DNA of 64,000 bases from Brachypodium distachyon. Its lineage: Eukaryota; Streptophyta; Magnoliopsida; Poales; Poaceae. The stretch is taken from positions 9,456,613 through 9,520,612 of the forward strand of contig NC_016135.3 of the NCBI RefSeq assembly GCF_000005505.3, written 5' to 3'. The translations under genes and the position numbers were made by a program. Every line of letters begins with the position of its first letter. Position 1 is the first letter of the stretch. Positions 1-8,982 of this stretch are shown piece by piece. The notes beneath the pieces are model-generated. The model ran no database searches. It was not told the origin of the DNA and was given only the letters and a program-made list of their open reading frames with translations.

Positions 1-566
1 CTGAGTGCAAGTGAGATTAGATTCGGCTAGGCGTGGGAAGGTGGAGGAGAACAAAGAGAAAACCGCTGATTCCGACGCGAGCACCGCGCGCACCCTAGGC
101 GGTCATGTGGCGGCAAAGTCAAATCGCGATCGGATCGCCGCCATTGAAGAAGAAGAACTGTTGGTCCAAGATCGGATTCGCGTCTCCGTAGAAAAGGTAA
201 TCCCACGTCCCTTCCTTGGAATAAACCCGTATTGGGTACCTTGTAACTGGATTATTTTCTTAAATCCATGCTGCTTGCCGGAAGTGACAAATCCCGAAAT
301 CGATTCTCAAAGGCAGTCGAGCCAAGAGACAAGTTCTAGAATGGGAAATGCGACGCATGAGATGGGTGGTGAAGCCGGCCACCTTGTTCCTGAGACGCTT
401 GGACGGGAGGGTGCTGGCATGGAGCCGAGCAACAAACGCACCCGAGAGGCTTCTCTGCTGAGGCGTCTGACCAGTGGAAGAGGATCATGATACGTAGGAC
501 TGGCCCCAGGCGACGCTATGGCCTCCTCGCCAATGTCACTCGAAAAAGGTATGCACTTGGGGCTAC
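1..566 (-). mobile_element. A0: inverted scrap of family-A retrotransposon
   Basis: This segment is the reverse complement of about 7916-8450 in element A1, so it comes from a family-A element in the minus orientation. It carries the first two exons of the antisense gene on the plus strand. It stops just inside the following intron, and a 14-bp stretch with a purine tract (GGGGCTAC at 559-566) then leads into a plus-oriented LTR. The breakpoint at about 549-552 is therefore an inversion or recombination junction inside a retrotransposon, not a host boundary. The left end of the window cuts it. Confidence 0.8.
41..548 (+). pseudogene. Antisense-gene module 1, exons 1-2, in A0
   Basis: Exon 1 (41-196, 156 nt) ends at an AAG|GTAATC donor. 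Exon 2 (317-548) starts after GGCAG and ends at a GT donor. Exon 1 has exactly the same length as in A1 (8424-8269). The start codon seen in A1 is GTG here (41-43). A 1-nt loss in exon 2 (232 versus 233 nt) shifts the frame, so the copy is dead. The product is a charged, low-complexity N-terminus rich in E, K, S and R, with no catalytic motif I recognise. Position is seen directly; gene identity rests on comparison with the A1, A2 and A3 copies. Confidence 0.7.
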
Positions 567-1078
567 TGACGTGGTTATGACTAATCACGTACTCAACTCA
601 AGGATACCCGTCATGGCCCACCACGGGGTCATGAGGAGAACGACTACAACTCCTGGAATCAACACGCCAATCTCGACGACTCGAGATAAGGAAACTTTAA
701 ATATAGCATATCTCATCCTTGTAATGGGCTTGGACTCTCCTTGAGACCTAGACTCCTGCATATATAAAGTATTAGGAGGGGGGAGCCAGGACAAGCAACA
801 ATGAGCAAGCCCCTCGCATACACCATCTCCACGTAGAACCCTAGAGTCACGAGACTCCCCTTTGCCAGATCTGCTCTGCGCATCATAGCCCCCGCGGCTC
901 CATTGTAATCTGCTCTGCGCAGGACGTAGGGATATTACCTTCCGAGGGCCCTAAACCTGGGTAAATCATGTCCCTTGTGTCCTTGTTAGCCGACGGAGTC
1001 GCCGATACGCACGCTACGTGTCTTCTCCCTGATCTAAAGCTCATCAACATGGGCATTGTCGAAGGTGACCCTTCGTCA
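567..1078 (+). repeat. A1 LTR (512 bp)
   Basis: It starts TGACG and ends CGTCA, a 5-bp terminal inverted repeat. On its left lies the purine tract GGGGCTAC, as expected before a 3' LTR; on its right lies a primer site, as expected after a 5' LTR. It therefore serves both roles, which points to recombination between elements. A TATA box lies at 761-768. Related LTRs are at 28390-28940 (minus) and 53313-53803 (plus). Confidence 0.88.
761..768 (+). promoter_or_regulatory. LTR TATA box
   Basis: TATATAAA sits inside the family-A LTR, in the same context (CTGCATATATAAAG) in the LTR at 53313-53803 and, on the minus strand, in the one at 28390-28940. It is the likely core promoter for the genomic RNA. 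Confidence 0.7.
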
Positions 1079-1079
1079 T

Positions 1080-1098
1080 TGGCACCAACCGTGGGAAG
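1080..1098 (+). other. Primer binding site of A1
   Basis: TGGCACCAACCGTGGGAAG begins one base after the LTR. The A2 equivalent (minus strand, 28370-28389) is TGGCGCCGACCCTGGGGAAG. The TGGCGCCG start matches the 3' end of plant tRNA-Asp, the primer I associate with Tat-type gypsy elements; the A1 copy has drifted. Confidence 0.6.
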
Positions 1099-1167
1099 AC
1101 GTGTGTCGGATCTACGATTCCAGCGGCCTCATCTTCATCGGGCGAGTCATCGACTCAGGCGGAGTCG

Positions 1168-3271
1168 ATGACTCTCGGCTCCTTCCACTTCACCGCTCAC
1201 CCGCCGGCCAGATGCGCGGCTTTCGACTCGCTCCAATCTGGCATTGATCTCATGTTTGGAGATTACCACGTACGGGCCGATGGGACAGGAATCCTGCAAT
1301 TCCCAGATCTCATCACGCCCCCACTCGAACAGCCACGATCCTTCGCTGCGGTCAGATCGCTCTCGACATCCGATATCTCATGTCCCATTGGCGTCAGGAA
1401 ATCAGTCCCTAGCGACGCTGGTGACTGCTCTGATCAAGGAAGTGGCCACGACGGCAACGACTCGGAGCCTCAGGACAACATCGCTCAAGTCTTCATGACA
1501 ACTGCCGCCTTCGATCCACAGGCGTCGCAAGTCAATTGCACTCCAGAAGAGACGGCTCGCGTCCAAGAAGCCATCAATTCCGGAGTGGCCATAACCAACC
1601 CTACCGCCGCAGAGTTACAACTCTTCCACGGTTGTCTCCTTAAGGCCCGTGGGGATCTGACCAAAGAAAGACAGGACCTCGATCTGGCGAGAAGGCAGCA
1701 CGAAGCACGAGCACAACAAACGATTTGAGAGGACTCGCTCAGCGAGTCATCTCGCGACTCGTCTCCTCGCAGGTGTACTCACTGCAGGACCCGACTCAAC
1801 AGGGCGCCAGCGGGCAGCCGGACGACTCGGAACCTTGACGCGAGTTTCCTGTCGGTCGACGATCGTGGTGACATGATCCCCGAAACCCCACAAGCTGCCA
1901 TCCTCGCGGCTGGTACCTATCTTCAGATGATTCAACTGCCAGAAGGAGACCCGCGGTCTGACGTCCACAAGCAGATCCTGGCGAGCTTGAACAAGGCGGG
2001 AGCCTCCTGCATCAGCCAGGAGCCGCGCGACCGAAGGACGAGCCGGGACAAGACTCCACCTCTCGACGCGACTCGTCGAGAACACTGTTCACCCTGACCG
2101 AGGCGAGAACCTCGTCCAGCACGGGAAACGCCCCCTCGGGTCGATGAACGCGACCGCAATTGCTGAGTCGATCATCGCGATTACTCGTCCGAGTCGGATC
2201 TTGACTCCGACGTATGCGGAGCGCCATGTCTCCCTGGAAGAACTCCGAGCCTGCTCTCAGTGAGATGGCGAGTCCATCCGCTCCTACATCCAGCGGTGGA
2301 CCAACACCAAGCACACGGCCGAGGAGATCTCTGACGAGAGCGCAATCGACGCTTTCAAGCGAGGGCTTCGACGAGTCGAGCTCAAAGAAGAACTGGATCG
2401 AGCCGACCTGCTACCATCAACTACTTGATGGAGATAGCGAACCGGTGGGCTAATGGCGAAGACTCGGTACGCACTGAGCGACGCCGATCCCCCGATGACG
2501 ATGACGACCGCGGCCACGAGCGTAGGAAGAAACGCAAGGGCCGCACCTTCGAAGAAGCCAACACCCCGGACTTCGTCACAGCTGGCTTCGGCTCCAGTGA
2601 AGGGAGGAGCCACTCCGGTGGGTTCTCCGGAGCCGAAGCGCAAACCGCAGTGGCAACGGAAGCCACATGAAGGAGGGCAGCCGACTCTCGCCCAGCAGCT
2701 GGCGGCTCCCCGCCCCTTTCACGTCTACCAGGATGAACAAGGCAACGTCAAGCCAGGTCATTCACTTATGGACTGCAGGCGTTTTAAGGAGCTGTAAAGG
2801 GAAATCGCAAGAACCCAGCAGGCAGCTACAAACGCTCGATTCCAGCAGGTACCAGGCACTCACACGTACACAAGCACGGGCATGGCTGTACCTCAGCCAC
2901 CTCCCATACTAGGAACTTTGGCCATTGGTGCACCGCCACCTCCGCCATTTTCGGCAAATTTCGCCGGAGCAATTCATCCAGTCCAGCGTGCGCCGCCATC
3001 AAAGCCTGCGCTCGTTACTGAGGAGTACTATCCCAGTCCGGTGGGCCATATCTGCATGATACAAGCGGCTACCACGGCCGAAGGAGCACGGGAGGAGGCG
3101 CAACAACTCGAGTCGATGAGCATCCGTCCTCGTTCGCACGCCACCTCAAGTGTCGCTCAACCAAACGGAGTCAGACATACTCATGACGACTCCACCTTGC
3201 ACCACGAGGACCACTCGGTCCTGCACCTGGCAAACCAGGTTGCCGACTTAACCCTCAGGCACTCGACCTGA
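1168..3271 (+). pseudogene. gag: Family-A gag, broken
   Basis: A sense gag gene for the capsid-like protein that would package element RNA. It reads as fragments in several frames. It has a Ser/Arg/Asp-rich N-terminal half, a TGA at 1726-1728 where A2 has CGA, and an internal deletion of a few hundred bp that removes the capsid core still visible in A3 (39399-39650). The C-terminal part holds a Pro-rich stretch (2882-2990), and the frame closes at 3271 close to where protease should begin. No protease, RT, RNase H or integrase follows. A3 ends its gag at the same point, so loss of pol is ancestral to both copies. Confidence 0.75.
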
Positions 3272-3446
3272 TAAAGGGAGCATGAAGGTCTACGACCCAA
3301 GAGGAGCGGCGCGTATCCACCCTTATCCTTTGTATTATTTCATTCCTTGACGTAAACCCCTCTCTTAGGATGCTTTAATTTTTTAGCCTTGCTATGCTTT
3401 GTTTTCTTCCTCGACTATGTACTCCAGTACACCACAAAGATATTAT

Positions 3447-4000
3447 TCATCAAATAGTCTTGGTTGCGCCTCTCATACGAAGACTGCGCCCAATCAACTC
3501 ATCAAATAGTCTTGGCCGCATCCAATCGACTCATCAAATAGTTTTGGTTGCGCCTCTCATACGAAGACTGCGCCCAATCGACTCATCCAATAGTCTTGGC
3601 CGCGTCCAATCGACTCATCAAATAGTCTTGGTTGCGCCTCTCATACGAAGACTGCGCCCAATCGACTCATCAAATAGTCTCGGCCGCACCCCTCACTCGG
3701 GGGCTGCACCCAATCGACTCATCAAATAGTCTCGGCCGCACCCCCTCACTCGGGGTCTCCGCCCAATCGACTCATCAAATAATCTTGGCGGCACCTCTCA
3801 CTCGGGGTCTGCGTCCAATCGACTCATCAGATAGTCTTGGCCGCGTCCAATCGACTCATCAAACAGTCTTGGCCGCACCTCTCACTCGGGGGCTGCATCC
3901 AATCGACTCATCAAATAGTATTGGCCGTGCCAATCGACTCATTAAATAGTCTTGGCCGCACCTCTCACTCGGGGGTTGCGTCCGATTGACTCATGGATAA
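3447..4000 (+). repeat. 32/52-bp tandem repeat between gag and antisense genes
   Basis: About twelve units begin with CAATCGACTCATCAAATAGT. Long units (about 52 bp) continue with a Leu-loop-like CCTCTCACTCGGGGGC block; short units (31-32 bp) lack it. Two long subtypes exist, CTCATACGAAGAC and CTCACTCGGGGGC. The array lies between the 3' ends of the sense gag and the antisense cluster. Copies are at about 27355-27545 (A2) and 32990-33370 (A3), inverted. The long open frames across it are repeat artefacts. Confidence 0.85.
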
Positions 4001-4406
4001 ATTTTGATCCCACTAGTTACGGGAAAATCAAGACACAAACAAAATGCCGCCTGAATTCGGCTGATTATTTCGTACTGGGCTTATTTGCTACTCTACAACA
4101 ACTTATAATATGAGTTCAGGATATCTACATCTGCTCGTCAGTTATTATATTCCTCATGGAATTTCATCTCAGTATCTTTACAATCGGGACCCCACACTCC
4201 AAAGGTACGCTTTTCAGTTGTTTTTATTGCACTTAAAATTCTGACATTATAGACACGACGGAAGCAAAAGGCACTTGGGTCTACCCCCGACTGCAAACAG
4301 TCACGCATAGACCCGGGGGCTACTCCCGTCGGGGGCGCTGGTCGCGCACCCAATAGGCTCCAAGCTTACAACTGCACTTAAAAGAAAGACTCGATCAAGA
4401 GATATT

Positions 4407-5074
4407 CTACTCTAATGTCACGGCCGCGAACAGTTGGCGAGCCACGAGCTCCACTGAATCGTAAACTGGCCCCAGTGGAAGATCTTCTGGCACTGACGGA
4501 GGTGGAACATGCAACATCTCTAAATTGAGTGAAGGGTAGCGAAGCCAAACAAATGCAAGGCACACGACTGCCCCTTCTACCATTTGTTCCAGCAAAAACC
4601 CCTTCACCAATCCACCTCCACTAAATCTCTAGATCAAACCCTTCGGATCTTTCGGACTCGTCAGTTCTGGAAACAGGATATTGTGCTCAGTCGTCAAGCA
4701 ATCTTGACACGACTCAAGGCAGGTCACAGCCCGAGCGACTCGGTCTTGCAGCAGCGCCAGTGTGTACCTTCTGTCATGATTGGACCAAAAGATTGGGGCA
4801 GCCGGACCCGAATACAAAATCCGGTTCAGCCGATTCTTGACTCTTTCAGCTTCAGCATGCGGCTCTGTCACAATCCCTAGCCAAAAAAAGGGGATGATTA
4901 GTCAAAGGCCAACTTCATCAAGGACTACAACAAGAAGAATTATTCATACTTCTGAGATCAAGACTCAGCTTCACCAATTCTCCAAGAAGAAAGTCCTCTC
5001 GACTCGAAGCAGCCTGGAGTTTCGACTCAAGCACAGCAATCCTGCCACGAGCAACCAAAACCTGAGGAACTCAT
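4407..5074 (-). pseudogene. Antisense-gene module 3 (A1 copy)
   Basis: Two exons: 5074-4950, then an intron with GT at 4949 and AG at 4877, then 4876-4407. Exon a is a predicted coiled coil and exon b a Leu-rich domain with a P..L..L...F pattern shared with modules 1 and 2. In A2 the exons are 172 and (from this copy) 470 nt, together 214 codons. Here exon a is shortened by about 47 bp between two TCAG repeats, so the frame is probably lost. A palindromic TATA element lies about 50-60 bp upstream, and AATAAA follows at 4228-4223. The domain resembles the C-terminal part of rice proteins labelled putative gypsy-type transposon protein; the function is unknown. Confidence 0.7.
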
Positions 5075-5122
5075 CGCAAGCGCCCCACTCCTTGGGATGG
5101 ATTTAAACCTGAGTCTGTGCCT

Positions 5123-5136
5123 GACTATATATAGTC
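5123..5136 (-). promoter_or_regulatory. Palindromic TATA element before module 3
   Basis: GACTATATATAGTC here; GACTATAAATAGTC in A2 (24189-24202) and A3 (31801-31814). It lies about 50-60 bp upstream of the module 3 ATG in all three copies. This suggests that module 3 has its own promoter and is not only a distal exon. Confidence 0.6.
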
Positions 5137-5412
5137 AACCACACACTCGGGGGCTACTCCCACCGAGAGTCAAGATTCAAACCGGGTTCATACCCAACTG
5201 CTACTGGAAATCAGAATTCAAATCAAATTCCCGTCAGAAGTCATCAAGCCTTGTGCGGACAGATATTTTATTTCAAGTATACAAGGTTACAGAAGATAAC
5301 AAGATACAAGACTCAGTCCAGTCACGACTCCTCACAGTCGCAACCGGACTCGGGGGCTACTCCCATCGGGAGCGCTGTTTGCACACCCGATAGATCCTAC
5401 TTCAGCCTTAGG

Positions 5413-6393
5413 TCATGGGTAAGGTTGTTCGTCACGCCGCAAAGCGAGTTCCTGTTCGGCTGCTGCCTGCCAGTGGATCATAGCCTTCGCTGTACCACGT
5501 ACCATGGCGAAGTACGTGCGCATATCAAATTCATCACCAAGATTTATTGGGAGAACATAGGCATGACTCAGGTCAAGTTCTGGATAGTGGATCTTCACAA
5601 ACGAAAGCACAATCTTGGCTCCCCTCACCAGTAGGAGTCGAAGTTGCTCCCTGATAGCCACCTTGTTCTGGAATTTCTTCATCAACTCTCCAAGAGCTAA
5701 AGGAGCATCCCTCAATGGCCAAAGAGACTGATAAATCAGTACTAGCGCATCTCTGCACAAACCAAAGTACTCCCGGACTTCTCGACTCGAACTTTGAGTA
5801 GCGCTAAATCATGACTCCTCGCTCGATCGGACCATAAAGAGGAGCGGTCGTCCGTATGATGAGCATTGAGAATGCCTTTCACTTGATCTTGCTCGTCAGG
5901 TGAGTCAAGTTGGAAGCCTGCGCGTAAAGCAGGTCATCAATTAAAGAAGTCAAGATGCTACTTCAACTCGAAAGGAATAATCTCTTACATTGGAGTTCAG
6001 CACTGAAGTCACGAAGCTGCGAGAAGACAAGCTCCTCCCGATTTGCAGCTGCCTTCACTTTGCTCCGGGCAATCTGGATCTCGGCGGCGGAATTCCGCGC
6101 CCGTGTCACAGCATCCTTGGCCTGAGCTTCAGCGTCCCTCAGGCGTCTCCGCACAAACTCCAATTCACTCCTGGCTCTAGAAGAGCCAATGAGTCAGTCA
6201 CTCCCTTCGGCTGCGGAGTCCTCATCGTCTGAGTCGCACTCGTTGGAGCAGTCGAAGGCGCTGACTCCCTACCTACTGGAGGAGTCGACGTGTCCCGTGT
6301 CGGAGTTTCCTTGGACGACTGTCTCACCATCGGAGGACTCGACGCAAGGTCGGCCCTCTGCACAAGGAAAAATTCACTCACATACTGCAGCAA
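5413..6393 (-). pseudogene. Antisense-gene module 2 (A1 copy)
   Basis: Exon a runs 6393-5989, with intron GT at 5988 and AG at 5918; exon b runs 5917-5413. Exon a has a Ser/Thr/Pro-rich stretch followed by a coiled coil; exon b has the Leu-rich module domain ending with a DMRxYFAM-type motif. In A2 and A3 exon b is 506 nt; here it is 505, a 1-nt deletion. A second frame break is a hairpin microinversion at 6173-6187. Starting at the ATG equivalent to 22993, an undamaged copy would be 283 codons including stop. The true 5' end is uncertain because exon a is preceded by an acceptor-like TTGCTGCAG. Confidence 0.65.
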
Positions 6394-6587
6394 TCGAAGA
6401 AATCACGACAAGGTTTTTTCGAGCCTATCACAACAAGGCATACTATGATTATCAACGCAAGGTTTATTATTTCAGGATTTCATTCAAGATCTACAAGTAG
6501 ATTGCTTACAAAAGCAAGGTCAAAAAGACTACGACATTTCTAAAAATCAGCTTCGCCAACCACTTGGTTTGCCGAGTCGCCCAGCTA

Positions 6588-8424
6588 CTAGGCCCAGACA
6601 CCTGAAAATTCTCTGCTAAGAGAGAAGTAAGGCGTCATGTCGAGTTCCTCGCCAGTCTCCAGTCGAGGAGGTCCAGTCGCCACCCGGCGCAACAGGTCTT
6701 CGTTAGCACCGTGCGCAAGAGCTAGCAGAAATATCGACTCAGCTCTTGCAATGTTCTGAGTGCGACGATAGTTCCCCAGCGAACCAGTTAACGACTCAAA
6801 GAGATCAATAAGCCCCGCCGACGACTCCGGGATCGGTTGGCTCGGGAGCATCTTCCTTGCAAGGCTAGACAGTAGCCTCGTCAACTGGCGCAGCCTGCTC
6901 TTGGCCTCGGCATTCACGACCTCAACTGCCTTGAGGGTTTCAGATATGGGTCTCCTCCTCAGATCAAACTGGACCTCGGCATCCGGGTCGAGTGCTCCTA
7001 TACAGAAAGGAGTCACGCTCAGAACCAGCATCGACTTCCAAGAAAACAGAATACAGATTAACTGACTTACCAGCAATGGAGCGTATCGCACTGTCAATAC
7101 GATCACTCCAAATCCCTTCTCGCTCCTTCTTTGCAGCGAGTCGGGAGTCGGCGGCCTCCTTCCCCTGGTGCCCTTCAGCCGCCAATTCTTTGGATGACAC
7201 TGCCATCACAGCAAAGACCAAGTATTGGAGTCAGCAGCTCAATCGACTCATGAAGCAAACCTGTCATCTACAAACTCACCTTTGGCAGCCAACAGCTCGG
7301 TTTGGCACTTATTCAACTTTGATTGAAGACGATCACGATCGGCCTTCATCGCCTCGATTTGATCGATAAACTCCATCATGGAGGAAACAATCGGCTGCAA
7401 ATTACGTTGGAGTCATCTTCTTTGACTCTTACTCCCGTCGGGAGGACAAACAAAAACAAAAACTCTCGTCACACGTAAATGCTTACGTGGCGGTTTGAGG
7501 AGGATACACCAGTTGATGTAGCCACCTCAATATTCTTTAATTGAGCCTGAGGTTGAGTCAATGTGCCTTGTTGACTCCCTCCGCTGATCCCCAGCGGACT
7601 CTCTTCCCTTACGTGGAGTGCTGAGGATGACGGGCTAGTTGAGCCCCTCACCTCAACATCTTTCAGCTGAGCTTGAGGTTGAGTCGACTCGTCATGTCGA
7701 CTCCCTCCGCTCATCCTCGGTGGACTCCTTTGAGTTGCTGCCCCATGGGAGGCAGAAGAACATGAGGCCTTCGGGTCCAACTCCACATGAGCTTCGACTT
7801 GAGGCACAGTCTTGTCACCCACCACAAATGGGGCACTGGAATCATTTTCAACAGTATGAAGACTAGTGAAGAACAAACCAAAATCGGTGAAGGCCAAAAA
7901 CTCAAACCTGCTTACCTGTTTCAAGTGACATTGGCGAGGAGGCCATAGCGACGCCTGGGGCCAGTCCTACGTGTCATGACCCTCTTCGACTGGTCAGACG
8001 CCTCAGCAGAGGACGCCTCTCGGGTGCGTTTGTTGCTCGGCTCCATGCCAGCACCCTCCCATCCAAGTGTCTCAGGAACAAGGTGGCAGGTTTCACCACC
8101 CATCTCATGCGTCGCATTTCTCTTTCTAGAACTCGTCTCTTGGCTCAACTACCTCTGAGAATCGATTTCGGGATTTGTCACTTCCAGCAAGCAGCATGGA
8201 GTTCGGAAAAGAATCCAGTTAGAAGGTACCCAACACGGGTCTATTCCAAGCACGGGACGTGGGATTACCTTTTGTCTGGAGAAGCGAATCCGATCTTGGA
8301 CCAACAGTTCTTCTTCTTCAATGGCGGCGAACCAATCGCGATTTGCCTTTGCCGCCACCCGACCGCCTAGGGTGCGCGCGGTGCTCGCATCAGAATCAGC
8401 GGTTTTCTCTTTGTTCTCCTCCAT
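6588..8424 (-). pseudogene. Antisense-gene module 1, six exons (A1 copy)
   Basis: Exons are 8424-8269, 8148-7916, 7862-7487, 7394-7280, 7199-7071 and 6997-6588. All five introns begin GT and end AG. Lengths 156+233+376+115+129+410 sum to 1419 nt, exactly 473 codons including the stop, and the phase is continuous through every junction. Exon 3 carries two imperfect repeats with STQPQAQL/TLTQPQAQL, exons 4-5 form a coiled coil, and exon 6 holds the Leu-rich module domain ending DMTPYF. The only in-frame break I see is TGA at 7922-7924, where A3 and A0 have CGA. It runs antisense to the retrotransposon RNA. No enzymatic motif is visible; relation to antisense proteins of Tat-type gypsy elements is likely. 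Confidence 0.7.
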
Positions 8425-8982
8425 CTTCCCACGCTCTCACTTGCACTCAATAAAGTTTGGGCTATGGGCGCTAGGGCGTGAGGGCGAGAGGAAGGAGAAG
8501 GGGTAAAAGCTAATCTATCCCTGGATTTCTCAAACTGTGCTAAGCTTTTGAATCCGGACCACCCGATTTTGATTCATGGCCATGCGTCTCACATCCAGTG
8601 GAATGCAAAGAGACGAGTGTGGGAAACAAACCGCCCGCCTTCCGGGCTCAAAGATCAAGAAGGCCATCATTACGCCTCAATTACCGCGCATTGAGCGGTC
8701 ATTTCTCCACTCACGCACGGCAACAGTGCGCCTAGCTGTCAGGCTAGACTGCGCCCGGGTCATTTCAATTGACCAGGGGTGATTCTCCATACTTACAAGG
8801 TACGTCACCCGTGACGATTTTTATCCAGCATTACTTCTTCGACTCGACAGTCGATTCTATTATCTGTTCACATAGCACTTCGACTCATGATTGAGTCAAT
8901 TGACTCTCGAGTCATCATCTTCGACTCCATGCAGTCAAAAAACTTGTTACATATAACCAAAAGAGGGTTGCATCTGCTGCAT
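8425..8982 (+). other. 3' non-coding region of A1, first part
   Basis: No gene. This lies upstream of the antisense gene and downstream of nothing coding in sense. It matches 51960-52330 of element C (the CTAGCTGTCAGGCTAG hairpin and the GGTCA..TGACC hairpin that follows occur in both). It ends at the B insertion; the rest resumes at 20999. Confidence 0.65.

Noticed and set aside
3447..4000. CRISPR-like array
   Set aside because: Units are adjacent direct repeats without unique spacers, in a plant retrotransposon; copies occur in A2 and A3.
4138..8424. Captured host gene still functional
   Set aside because: All copies have frame breaks, and the same genes occur in A0, A2 and A3 as part of the element; it is a family trait, not a single host gene.
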